A stretch of 64,000 bases of DNA, from assembly GCA_014218235.1 (NCBI GenBank), contig CM024760.1, positions 141,065,245-141,129,244 of the forward strand. Reading direction: 5' to 3'. The notes under the pieces were generated by a model, which saw only the letters and a list, made by a program, of their open reading frames with translations, searched no databases and was not told where the DNA came from. The stretch's first letter is position 1. Each line of letters begins with the position of its first letter. Origin of the DNA: Colocasia esculenta. Taxonomy: Eukaryota; Streptophyta; Magnoliopsida; Alismatales; Araceae. A program made the translations under genes and the position numbers. Shown piece after piece: positions 46,214 to 56,615 of the stretch.

Positions 46214-46877
46214 GGGTCCGTTTGTTTTAATGTAAACTCTATTAGGAAAAGTTTTTCAGGGAAAATCTTATGTTTTAGATCGTTTGATACCCTTGAAAAG
46301 TAAAATATAAAAAATGGTATCCCAGAAATCACGAATTTTGGCATCCGCCGTTTTTATGCGGACGCCATTTTCGTACGCATTCTACATCTACAGTGATCTT
46401 TTTTTAGACACTATTCATTTAGTTACATTTTTATTTTCTTTCCACTCATTTAAGTAGTCTTTGTCAAATTTATTATTTTTTATTAGTTAATTTAATTTTT
46501 ATTTTTTTATTAAAATATCTATAGAATACTATTCATTCAAATTATGTTTTTATTTTATTTCTCCTAATTTAAATTGTTTTTGTCAAAGTTACTTATTTTT
46601 CATTAGTTATCTAATTTTATTTTTTTAAATATTAAAATAAAAAATAAAAAAATATTTTTTGATGAATAGTGTTAATACATAAAGAGTACATGACTCTCTC
46701 TCATTTGAGTGGATCATAAGATCCCATACCCCTCCCATACTCTCTATTTACATAAATAGCCAATGAAATATTTATCTGACAACCAAATGGACAATTACGT
46801 TTTCATTTTCATGTAAAAATTATTCCATGAAAAACTATTTCCCTAGTAAACTATTTTACATGTAACCAAACAGACCA
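46214..46877. mobile_element. Tourist-like (PIF/Harbinger) MITE, 664 bp
   Basis: Terminal inverted repeats GGGTCCGTTTG and the inverse of TGGTCTGTTTG, both followed inwards by 'atgtaaa'. TTA lies on both sides (46211-46213 and 46878-46880), matching the TTA/TAA target of PIF/Harbinger elements. It is AT-rich with no ORF. Confidence 0.65.
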
Positions 46878-48067
46878 TTAGTGAATCATTATCTCCATAA
46901 TGATTCACTCAACTCATTGACTATAGATGTACCAAGGTACTATGCCATAGTCTCCAAACAGTACAGGGGGATCAAATCTATTGGACCTTTTTACCCACAG
47001 TTACCGAGTGCCTTTAGTCCCTCATCTAACTAATATCTCAGATTATATGTTAGGCATAGTATTGTCAGGCTTATACAGAATCTATTTGATTCTCACTCTT
47101 ATCGGATTCTCCTAGAGAACTTTGTCTCTCTCAATCCGATTGACCGTGGCCAGGGATTTACATAATCAAGAACATATGGGATATTCCTCTTATGATACCG
47201 AGAGTGGACGATCCTCTATTGACACACAATTGTCTTTGTACGGTTGGCTACCATTCCCAACAACTGGCTATACTAGATCTAGGACTTCCAAACCTATAAG
47301 CCGGGCATCAAGGAATAGAGTACTCAAATAAGGCATCCTTGATGTCTCAAGTTCAAGGACCAGTTACACAATTGGGACCACTGAATTGTTGTCTAACACT
47401 CAGGTATCATCAACCATATAGCATTCCGAGAGAGGATCATTCAGTGAACTCATTCTCTAATGAGCACCTGCACCATACCCTAGTGTCTCCGTACAAGTAG
47501 CTATGAGACCAGCTATCTCCATCATATGGATGGGTATACAGCCACCGGTCTATCCGGTTATCTCAATGTTCTTCTTGAATAATCTATGACCAAGAATATT
47601 TAGGATCTATATTTAAAGAGAATTAGTCTCATTATCACGATCTCAATTCTCATTGCACAGACCCATGGAAATCACAATATAAATATCATCTCATGTATGT
47701 AATATAAAGTGAAAAAATGTCATTAATGTTGGAAATCAACTTGAGGCATCACATACGTAGTGGAAGTAAAACAAAAATCGATTTCCATCCAAGTACTTGA
47801 TCGGGCTATGATGTACAGTGCATGTAAACATACATACAAATAAGGCGTGAGACAATCTCACCTAGGGGAGATCGTATATCCCCTGAAGCGCAGAACTAGT
47901 CCTTGTTTGAAGGAGCTCTCGCGAGACTCCCTCTAGCGTTATCCACACAATGGATGATCGGCGATGACGATGACCCCTCCTACACCGGTGGTGACACTCC
48001 TCCACGTCGTGCAACGCCACACAGCAGCCAACAGCAGCAAGTAGCAGCAACAACAAGAGGGCTCGTG

Positions 48068-50281
48068 TGACGGAACGTCTCGTCCAAGCCCGTTAAACCA
48101 GTAACATGCCTGACCCGAGTCCGTCTCCCGCGAACGGGCTGAAGCCTCGCAAGGGATACCACACACTAGTCCGTGAAAACACAAAAGAACACACCATTCC
48201 ATATAATATATTTATATTTCACAAATTTACATAGCCATATTTCCACAAGACTAAAAGAAAGTACAAGAGCCTGGGGCATACCCCGGGGTACAACTAGAAG
48301 AAGTAACCAACTAGCTACACTACACTGCTGGAGGTGCTGACCCTGCACCGCTATGACGCGGCTCTGTACTGGATGACGACCAGAAACGTCCTCCTCGCCT
48401 TCACCTGTGGGGGTAGGGGTGAGCCTCGCTAGTCACTGGCTCAGTAGGGAACTCCTCCAACACCGAGCAAACCCAACACAGGTACGAAAGCAGTAAACTG
48501 CGCTAGCAATTTATAGAACAACTAAGCATGATATTAAAGCTGTAAATATACTCACCATTTTTCGACTACATAAATCAATTATATTAAATAAACGGCAAAC
48601 CCAAACAGGTGTACGAGCTAAAGTAGAGACCGCCACACGCGAGCCACGTGAACTGGTTCGCGACACCAGCAACTGACTCGGACAAACACACACAGGTCTA
48701 CCTCTCAGTCACGCAGCCACGGACAAAAGGTCCAGCTGCCGCTCCACGTGAAAAGGTCAAGTAACTATGGAGACCAACTAAACACCACCACCTGCGGACC
48801 ACACGGTCGCAGGCCCATGCCTGACACCTCTAGAGACCCTGGCTTGGGCCCTCTAGAGTGAGGCACTAGAAAAGGACTAGCTGGGGACCAGTGTCGACTA
48901 CTGGTGTCCGTGCCCCCAACTAAGAGCGTGCTACAAGTGACCAAAAGACAAGTACAACAGTCACTGTCCCACTGTCGTCTTTCCCTCAGCCGAACGTACA
49001 ACTCAAGCAAACGAGTGAGGGTGTCCAGGTCAAATGACACAGACCTCGATGGTACAGCACAAGTACCGAGACAAAGCCCCGAGCTAATAGCTTGGCTCAC
49101 AGAGAACCTGGGGCACCCAACTGGAGAGGTAACCACGGTAGGCGCCGTACTACTTTCCGCACACACAAAACCACGTGCACGTCACACACAAACCACGTGA
49201 ACTCTCGCGTAAGCCGCGTGCACTAATAGTCCACTACACGTGAATACTACGTAAACACATGAAGAACCAGCTAACTGCATACCCAGTACGCTAATCTCAT
49301 AAACCACGTGCACTAGGTGCACCACAAATACCAATGCACCACTTGATATTGTTAAATATTCAATATAACAACATTTAAATAAAAGTATGCTGACGGCAAC
49401 ATCGACTGTCGTTGATGGGATGTAGACAGCAAGATCACTGGCCATTTATCTCCCAGCTGAAGAACCTGGCGTCAATCGATATTGACGCCAAGCTCCTTGG
49501 CTACCAGCTCCCACAGAAACCTAGGCCGATTCCACAAGTGTTCTTAGCCCCAAAACTAGTGGGAAACACAACAAAATCCTTTCTCTAACATCCATGCATT
49601 ATAAACAAACCATAACAACATGTTTCACTAAGTAAATCAATCAAACCACCCTTTGACCCGCATGGAATACCCTTACCCAAAAACATAATTAACATGCAGA
49701 TTCATGCGTTCCAGATATATTATCATAATAGAAGGAATTAAGAGGATCGTTCCCTACCTCAAGACGCACTTAAACCTCCTAAATACTCCCGATTCGCACC
49801 AAACCCTTCACGAGCTCCTACGGAGATTACACCTCGCTCCGACGATTCCTTGCCCAATTCGTCACCACCTCACGTTCCACGATCCTCCAACTAGCCTTCT
49901 GCAACCATTGGAAGCAGTGGGAAATCAAGGGCATGAAAATAGGGCGAGGGAGAAGGAGAATGGAGTGAGGGAACTGCCCTCGGGTAGACCTATATCCTGT
50001 AGGTCGCACAGGTTGGCGTCAACCCTATTGTCACTTAGGGAACCGTCACAATAAACGAAAGCTCGCCGTTAAGTTCTTAAAGTTGACGTCACCTTCGATA
50101 GACGCCAAACCAGTCAACGACCACACCTGGCCGTCAACCCCTACTCAACTGCAGCAGGTCCTATTTTGTTTCAGGACCAAACCTGCGCGCACCACACATC
50201 CAAACCACATTGGCCTCACGATGTCCACCACAACAATTACACACATGATCCATAAGGATCCGAAAAACACGCGACGTTACA
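48068..50281 (-). repeat. Element C 3' LTR
   Basis: 2.2 kb, starting TGACGGAACG and ending GACGTTACA. It shares ordered phrases with the LTR of A. It holds the inverted words GGCGTCAATCG/ATTGACGCC near 49468-49490 and GACGGCAAC near 49392. The polypurine region (minus strand: CGAGGTCGAAATTTTC) follows at about 50282-50315. Confidence 0.9.
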
Positions 50282-50397
50282 TTATTATCATCTAAAAAGA
50301 AAATTTCGACCTCGAAATTCATAGCACAATTCAAACATAAACAACTTAAATATGCACATTTTTACAAGTACTATCATCTAAAAAGAAATACAAAACC

Positions 50398-53043
50398 TTA
50401 TTCAAACAGATAGGGATACCCCTTAGCCATCTCCTCGGCTAATTCCCAGGTATCCTCACCACCCAACCTATTTTTCCATCGCACTTTAACTAGTTCGATT
50501 TCTTTATTTCTCAACTTCTTTATTTTTTGATCAGTGATCTGCACCGGATATTCTGGCATGGTCATATCCAGCCTCAGGTCACCACCTTGGTAACTGATTA
50601 TTTGAGCTGGATCTTCAATACACTTTCTTAACATAGAAACATGAAATATGTCATGGACGTTTGCAAAATCTGCTAGCAAATCTCGTCTATAAGTCGTTTC
50701 CCCATTTCTTTCTAACACCTGAAAAGGTCCTACATATCGCGGGCTCAATTTTTCGGTCTTGTCAAACCTCATAATACCTTTACTCGGGGAAACTCTCAAG
50801 AAAACAAAATCTCCCGCTTCAAACTGAAGTGGTCTCCTTCGATTATCAGCATAACTCTTTTGCCTGCTTTGAGCTGCTAGCAATTTTTCTTTAATAAGCT
50901 TTACTATTTCTGTGGTTTTCTGAATCAATTCAGGACCCATCATTTGTCTTTCTCCCACTTCATGCCAGTTTAAAGGGGTTCTACATGGTCTTCCATATAG
51001 AGCATCATATGGTGCCATTCCAAGACTGGTATGGTAACTATTATTATAGGCAAACTCAACCATACCCAAATGATGCTCCCAATTACTTCCCCAAACTAAA
51101 CAACAAGCTCGCAACATATCTTCAATTGTCTGGATAGTCCCCTCTATCTGACCATCCGTCTGGGGGTGATAAGCGGAGCTATATCTCAATTCAGTACCAA
51201 TTACCTTTTGTAAACTTCTCCAAAACCCAGAAGTAATTGGATCCCTATCAGACACAATAGTCTTTAGAATACCATGTAGTGAAACAATTCTATCAACATA
51301 AACCTTTGCTAATCTGTCCACTGTCCAAGACATACTTACTGCCACTAATCTGCACACCTTAGTCAATCTATCAACAAATACCCATATTCCATTATGCCCA
51401 GAACTCGATCTTGGTAAGACTGCCACAAAGTTCATGGCAATATCATCCAATTTCCACTGTGGAATGGGCAACGGTTGCAATAGACCTCCAGTCTTCTGAT
51501 GTTCTGCCTTAATTTGCTGACATACAGCACATCTTGAAACAAACTCAGCTATTTCCTTTTTCATATGAGGCCACCAGAAATATTTCTTTAAATCCCGGTA
51601 CATTTTAGTACTACCTGGATGGATAGTGTACCTAGGTTTATGAGCCTCTTCCAACACTCTATGCTTTATCTCTCTTTCTGCTGGTACAAATAACCTACCT
51701 CTGAGCCTAACCACACAATTATCATCAAGGGTAACCGCTTCCATTTTCACAATTTCGGTCAAATTTGCATCTGCTTTATGAGCTTCCACAATCTGCCAAT
51801 ACAAGGATGGCTCTACAGCACTACTGGCTAGTACTGCCCGCCGTTGACTGCTTGGCACATACAAGGAGTTCTCCGCTATCTCCTCATACAATTTCCATTT
51901 CTTGATCATCATTTGACTTATATATGCCTTTCTACTCAAGGCATCCACTACCACATTGGCCTTACCCGGATGATAAGCCAAACTGAAGTCATAATCCTTC
52001 AAATACTCCACCCACCTACGCTGACGGAGATTTAAATCTTTCTGCGAGAAGATATACTTCAAGCTTTTATGATCTATAAAGATCTCAAATCTCTTGCCAT
52101 ACAGATAATGCCTCCACATTTTCAAAGTAAACACAACTGCTGCTAATTCTAAATCATGGGTGGGATAATTCTCTTCTGCCGGCTTCAACTGCCTGGACGC
52201 ATAAGCTATCACTTTACCATGCTGCATAAGCATTGCGCCAAGTCCTTTTCTTGAAGCATCTGTATATACAATAAAACCACCACTTCCTACCAGTAATGCC
52301 AATATAGGTGTTGTTGTAAGTCTTTTCTTCAACTCCATAAAACTTTTCTGACATTCACCGGACCACACAAATGGCACACCCTTCCTAGTTAATTCAGTCA
52401 TGGGTGCCGCAATCTTAGAAAAATCTTGTATGAAGCGCCTATAATAACCTGCCAACCCTAAAAAGCTTCTAATCTCAGTGATTGTCTTAGGCACTTCCCA
52501 TTTCATCACTGCTTCCACTTTACTCAAGTCCACTGCCACTCCCTTAGCTGAGATGACATGACCCAGAAATTGAATTTCTTTTAGCCAAAATTCACACATA
52601 CTAAATTTGGCAAACAACTGGTTATCCCTTAACAGTTGCAGAGTAAACCTCAAATGAGCAACATGCTCCTCCTCATATGCTGAATAAATCAGAATATCAT
52701 CTATAAAGACCACAATGAATTGGTCCAAATATGGATGAAAAATCCTGTTCATCAGATCCACAAAAGCTACAGGAGCATTGGTTAGCCCAAATGGCATAAC
52801 CACAAATTCATAGTGACCATATCTGGTTCTGAATGTTGTTTTATCTATATCTTCTTCTCTGATTCTTAACTGATGGTACCCTGATCTCAAGTCAATTTTA
52901 GAGAACACCTTTGCTGACTGCAATTGATCAAATATATCATCTATTCTTGGCAACGGGTACTTATTTTTAATAGTCACATCATTCAATTTCCTATAATCAA
53001 TACACATACGAAAACTTCCATATTTCTTTTTCACAAATAACAC
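50398..53043 (-). CDS. Element C pol: reverse transcriptase, RNase H, integrase, chromodomain-like tail
   Basis: 881 open residues. Reverse transcriptase starts at LFVKKKYGSFRMCIDYRKL (residues 2-20), with MPFGLTNAP (about 86) and FIDDILIYS (about 120). RNase H has VYTDASRKGLG and DHKSLKYIF. Integrase has an HHCC finger (HKPRYTIHPG … CAVCQQ), FVAVLPRS and the HPQTDGQ phrase. One integrase block reads SDRDPITSGFW, a residue shorter than in B. The tail has RYVGPFQVL, FHVSMLRK, then a chromodomain-like VKVRWKNR … DTWELAEEM and ends YPYLFE. The first stop is at the family position, so the length is full apart from the upstream frameshift near 53060. Confidence 0.92.
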   Translation of the reverse strand: MLFVKKKYGSFRMCIDYRKLNDVTIKNKYPLPRIDDIFDQLQSAKVFSKIDLRSGYHQLRIREEDIDKTTFRTRYGHYEFVVMPFGLTNAPVAFVDLMNRIFHPYLDQFIVVFIDDILIYSAYEEEHVAHLRFTLQLLRDNQLFAKFSMCEFWLKEIQFLGHVISAKGVAVDLSKVEAVMKWEVPKTITEIRSFLGLAGYYRRFIQDFSKIAAPMTELTRKGVPFVWSGECQKSFMELKKRLTTTPILALLVGSGGFIVYTDASRKGLGAMLMQHGKVIAYASRQLKPAEENYPTHDLELAAVVFTLKMWRHYLYGKRFEIFIDHKSLKYIFSQKDLNLRQRRWVEYLKDYDFSLAYHPGKANVVVDALSRKAYISQMMIKKWKLYEEIAENSLYVPSSQRRAVLASSAVEPSLYWQIVEAHKADANLTEIVKMEAVTLDDNCVVRLRGRLFVPAEREIKHRVLEEAHKPRYTIHPGSTKMYRDLKKYFWWPHMKKEIAEFVSRCAVCQQIKAEHQKTGGLLQPLPIPQWKLDDIAMNFVAVLPRSSSGHNGIWVFVDRLTKVCRLVAVSMSWTVDRLAKVYVDRIVSLHGILKTIVSDRDPITSGFWRSLQKVIGTELRYSSAYHPQTDGQIEGTIQTIEDMLRACCLVWGSNWEHHLGMVEFAYNNSYHTSLGMAPYDALYGRPCRTPLNWHEVGERQMMGPELIQKTTEIVKLIKEKLLAAQSRQKSYADNRRRPLQFEAGDFVFLRVSPSKGIMRFDKTEKLSPRYVGPFQVLERNGETTYRRDLLADFANVHDIFHVSMLRKCIEDPAQIISYQGGDLRLDMTMPEYPVQITDQKIKKLRNKEIELVKVRWKNRLGGEDTWELAEEMAKGYPYLFE

Positions 53044-53494
53044 TGATGTTCCCCACAGGGAATGACTCGGGTCTAATGAACCCTTTCTGTAACAGCTCTT
53101 CTAATTGCTTTTTCAATTCTTTAAGTTCTGTTGGTGCCATCCGATATGGTGCTTTAGAGATCGGCATGGTACCTGGCAGTAACTCAATGGTAAAGTCCAC
53201 CTCTCTATGTGGAGCTAAACCAGGCAAATCTTCCGGAAAAATATCAGCAAATTCCCTAACCACGGGAACTGCCTCCACTGACCGACTAGCCTCTACCAGA
53301 CTAACTGAGGCTAAATAAGCCACACACCCTGCATTTATTAGCTTTCTAGATCTTATTGCAGAAATTATAAACTTAGAAGTACAGAAAGGCATACCTTGAT
53401 ACTCAAACACTGAACCATTAAGATGGTAAAACCTGATCCTCTTCTTTCTACAATCTAACAGTGCTATATAGGCTACAAGCCAATCCAATCCCAA
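52997..53494 (-). CDS. Element C protease C-terminus and linker, cut at both ends
   Basis: 165 residues from GLDWLVAY to RPESFP. It follows the protease catalytic site, which lies beyond the G insertion. It includes MPFCTSKFIIS, EFADIFPEDLPGLAP and ELLPGTMPISKAPYRMAP, all matching B and A. It passes out of frame near 53060, one base away from the RT frame starting at 53043. The 5' truncation is due to element G at 53514. Confidence 0.85.
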   Translation of the reverse strand: MGLDWLVAYIALLDCRKKRIRFYHLNGSVFEYQGMPFCTSKFIISAIRSRKLINAGCVAYLASVSLVEASRSVEAVPVVREFADIFPEDLPGLAPHREVDFTIELLPGTMPISKAPYRMAPTELKELKKQLEELLQKGFIRPESFPVGNISVICEKEIWKFSYVY

Positions 53495-53508
53495 GATAAT
53501 ATCATAGT

Positions 53509-53513
53509 CGGTC
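53509..53513. repeat. Candidate target-site duplication of element G, left copy
   Basis: CGGTC precedes the TGAAGGG start of G. The right copy would be beyond 64000. Confidence 0.4.
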
Positions 53514-54224
53514 TGAAGGGTTGCGGAATTCCCAATATGGTAATCTAGAAGGGGGGGTTGAATAGATTACTGTCTCTTAAAAACTATTACCACATTCTTT
53601 TTCTTAAAGCACAGATTATTAAGACAGTATCAAGATCTAAACTATGTGTAGATGATGTAGAAACCTATCTAGCGTGTGAATATGCAACGTGTCTATCAAA
53701 CATCTATCGTAGAAACGATCAAACCACGAGACACGCAGATTTACGTGGTTCGGAGTACACAACAGTGTATCCTACGTCCACGGCACACACACACACACAG
53801 AGTAAACTGCTTATGAGCGAGTTCGGTGACTACAACTCACACACACACGTGTTTTCTGATGTGCACCCACAATCAGAACAACACACACACGTGATCTCAA
53901 GCACAAGAGACGCTTGAATCACACAAACACACACACGGTTGATGAGAATTATGAAACAGGAAGAGTTCAGAGTGTAGGAGTAAATCCTGATGTGGAACTC
54001 TTCTGAGAACGCCTGGATGGAGTTCAAACTTCGACTTGACTGCTTTGGATTGATGGAGAAGGTTGAATCCACGACGATCTATCTTCAGTACTGCAGGATC
54101 AACAGATCTTTCGGTCTCTGCACTGCAGACTTGAAGCAGAGCAGCAGCAACTCCTTTCTCTTGGACTTGGCTTTAGGGTTTTTGGTTGTGGCTGCTTCTG
54201 TGTGAGATTCTCTCCAAAAGGATG

Positions 54225-54233
54225 CTTATATAG
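54225..54233 (-). promoter_or_regulatory. TATA box of G LTR
   Basis: The minus strand reads CTATATAAGCATC. It is followed by the transcribed region and preceded by the palindrome array. Confidence 0.7.
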
Positions 54234-54319
54234 TTGTGTTTTCATGTGGAGAGTCGTAGGACTTGAAAACACAATCTTGGATATGAAGGAAGGTTTCCGT
54301 ATTTGAAGATCCTCTGCGT

Positions 54320-54589
54320 CTGTCGACAGGTGTTGAGTGTCTGTCGACAGATTGCAACAGATTTGCAATAGACAGACTTCAGGTTGCTCTGGTCTGTGGC
54401 ATCTGTCGACAGGCGATATCCATCTGTCGACAGGCAGAGTCAGTTTTGCCAAAACACAGAACTCTGGCATTTCTGTCTGTGACATCTGTCGACAGGTCTC
54501 TGAGCATCTGTCGACAGGTGCTCTCAGCACTGTTCTGTCTGATCACAACTGTGGCATCTGTCGACATATGCCTTGGGGTCTGTCGACAG
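54320..54589. repeat. Array of eight CTGTCGACAG palindromes in LTR U3
   Basis: Starts at 54320, 54341, 54403, 54424, 54486, 54508, 54558 (last base changed) and 54580. Spacing is uneven but often 21-22 bp, about two helical turns (54320/54341, 54403/54424, 54486/54508, 54558/54580), giving four pairs. Confidence 0.95.
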
Positions 54590-54838
54590 GTACATGTATA
54601 CACTGTGATTGTGATCATTTTCTCATAATTTGAGAAGGCTTGGTTATATGCATTTGTACCTACATGATAAAACATGTATTGTTAGGTATAATGAAGACAT
54701 AGATAACCAAATATTGTATCATGTTAATTGACATGTATGAAACCTCAATTCAACTCATTCATCATTAAAAACATTGTTTGACTTTCATTTATCACTTAGA
54801 GTGTGAATTCACTTAGTTTCCAGAATATGAACCCAACA

Positions 54839-54912
54839 TTCTCCCCCTTTTTGATGATGACAAAATTTTTCAATTTATGCTCATGCAATTGAGGTTTCTT
54901 CTCCCCCTTTTG
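54839..54912 (-). promoter_or_regulatory. Duplicated polypurine tract of element G
   Basis: The minus strand reads AAAAAGGGGGAGAA immediately before the LTR (54839-54852), and AAAAGGGGGAGAA again about 60 bp upstream (54899-54911). Confidence 0.7.
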
Positions 54913-55125
54913 ACAACATCAAAAGTAAAGATAACAGTGACATTTGGAGATGTGCACAGAACATGTGATTTCATTCATTGGAAATTGAAGCATTCACATG
55001 ACAAAAGTGACTGAAATAACATTAAGTGAAGAAGAGAGTACATGAAATAACATAAGAGAGAAACGACATTGCTCAGACTGAATTGAAAATACAGGACATG
55101 ACCCACTCCTAGACATTAAATCTAT

Positions 55126-56321
55126 CTAAGCAGCATCATCTTCAGGAGCTTGAGGAGGGGCATGACGCTCAGTGGCAAGTCTGTCAATGCGTGTGTCAAT
55201 TGTATCCATTCTTTCATGCAGTCTCTCAAAGCCATGTGCCATCTGCACTTGTAGCTGTGCTATCAAATCCCGAATGGAAGGCGGAGCAGGTACATCAACA
55301 CCAGCATCTCCCGGAGCATCTAGTGGCTCTGACTGGGAGTCTTCATCATTTTCTTCAGCATCGTCTTCAGCATGTCTTCATCAGCAGCGTGCTCGTCATC
55401 ACCGATGAAGTCTTCATCCTCGGCATCAGCAGGTGCCTTGCCCTTGAGTTCCCGGGTGACAACCCCATCCACTAACTTGTATCCCATGCGTGAGGCGGCA
55501 GTGATATCAAAACTGTTGCGGGAGTTGAGTGAGACACACTCACTGTCTGGAATGGGAATGCCAATAAACTTTAAAAGAGATGTAATTTGGCAAGCGAAGG
55601 GCATGGATCTCCTGGGTTGGTAAAAGCACTTGGTGATCAAGCGAAGCATCAGGAGAGGAAGATTGATGGGTTCACAATTAAGGAAGAAGGTAAACAGTGA
55701 TTTGTGAACATTTGTGACGAGTTCACGACTGCCATGCTTCGGCGCAATGCAAGTGGTGAAGATTTGGTGAATCATGCGGTTAAGGGGAGGGAAAGTGTTG
55801 GCATTGAGCTTAGAAATCTCCTTGGTTGTATCATAGGGTTGAAGAGTAAGAAGAGGATAGTAGACAGAGGCGTCTGGATGATGATCAAGAATATTCGCCC
55901 CGTTGTTCGAAATCTGGAGGGCAGTGCTAAAGAGGTTAGCAGTGATTTTAAAGGGAGTGCCCTTCACAGAGGTGTAGAACGCCTCATCAGAGGAAGCTAG
56001 GTTGTTGAAGAACTCAGTTACGGCAGTGGGAGAGTATGCTGTATGAGCGTAGAGAAAAACTGTCCAACCCTGAGTATCGAACAGGGGTTGGAGGTTGGGA
56101 AAGAGATCGGCCAACGAGTGGAAATCCACATAACGTGGAGGAACAAACTTTGTGAATGTACCACGAACCCGTTTGAGATTGAGACGGGGAGGTACGATCA
56201 ACTCTGGAAGGCGATCATCCCGGTGTTTGGTCCGACGTTCATCGTGAGCCCTGGATCCTTCGCCGGGCGAGGAGGAGGCGGGACGACGACGTGAGGCCAA
56301 CTTCTTTGCCTTGGGTGCCAT
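55126..56321 (-). CDS. Element G third ORF (SIRE 'env-like' position; plant transposon-type protein)
   Basis: 333 open residues from the ATG at 56321 (MAPKAKKLASRRRP…) to 55320. The adjacent frame continues the acidic and coiled-coil tail (SIRDLIAQLQVQMAHGFERL) to a stop at 55126, so a one-base frameshift near 55350-55370 probably shortened it. The N-terminus is very basic and nuclear-signal-like. A central alpha/beta-looking region with RYVDFHSLADLFPNL, VTEFFNNLASSDEAFYTSVKG and SRELVTNVHKSLFTFF resembles the family often labelled 'putative plant transposon protein'. I see no signal peptide or clear transmembrane segment, so an envelope role is not supported. Its function is unknown. A separate promoter-like region lies upstream (56482-56615). 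Confidence 0.7.
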
Positions 56322-56481
56322 GGAAAGGAGGAGGCACGGATGGAGGAAGGGAAAGAAGTGCTGGAGACAGTGGGAAGAAGAAGGGAGATGGAGGTAGGGT
56401 TTCCCGTCCAGAAAGGGGAGAGGATGTATGTGGGAGAGGGAAGGGATGGCTGGGGTGGTGTTGGATGTGGAAAGGGCCGGA

Positions 56482-56615
56482 GATGCCTATATAAAGGAGG
56501 AGGGGGAAGTTTAAAAGGCAATGGCCCACCAAATCTGCCCCAAACGGCGTGTCCGTTGAGCTTCCAAACAGGACAGCCGGCGTCTGTCGACAGACAGATT
56601 TGTATCTGTCGACAG
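56482..56615 (-). promoter_or_regulatory. Putative internal promoter of ORF3
   Basis: A TATA-like CTTTATATAGGCATC at 56482-56496 lies about 165 bp before the ORF3 start. Two CTGTCGACAG sites lie at 56584 and 56606. GATGCCTATATA to GCGTCTGTCGACAG spans 102 bp here; the LTR has GATGCTTATATA to the same 14-mer at 99 bp. Confidence 0.65.

Larger units (their letters stand above)
45216..48067. mobile_element. Unclassified dispersed repeat R1 (LTR-like), containing a MITE
   Basis: Two diverged same-orientation copies of a roughly 300-bp segment occur at about 45250-45600 and 47725-48060. Both have 'ctcacctaggggag', then 'ccctctagc', then 'atccacaca', and a CAGCAG/CAACAA tail. Between them lie a hairpin cluster (45855-46040), a MITE (46214-46877) and a long low-GC region with no ORF. 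The arrangement suggests parts of LTRs, but no primer site or polypurine tract is visible. The 236-residue frame at 45199-45909 lies across the repeat and has no motif. Confidence 0.45.
48068..53513 (-). mobile_element. Element C: Tekay/Del-like retrotransposon, interrupted by element G
   Basis: On the minus strand, with its 3' LTR at 48068-50281. Pol runs rightward to 53513, where element G is inserted inside the protease-RT linker. Its gag and 5' LTR lie beyond the window. It is related to A in both LTR and pol but is much better preserved. Confidence 0.9.
53514..54838 (-). repeat. Element G left (3') LTR
   Basis: 1325 bp; on the plus strand it starts TGAAGGGTTGCGG and ends ACCCAACA. On the minus strand, U3 runs from 54838 to the TATA box at 54225-54233. 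Eight CTGTCGACAG sites lie in U3 within about 90-360 bp of the TATA box. A run of CACACA words lies in the transcribed part (53780-53935). Confidence 0.9.

Noticed and set aside
55126..56321. ORF3 as a true retroviral envelope protein
   Set aside because: No signal peptide, no clear transmembrane segment or coiled-coil fusion architecture; the N-terminus is strongly basic.
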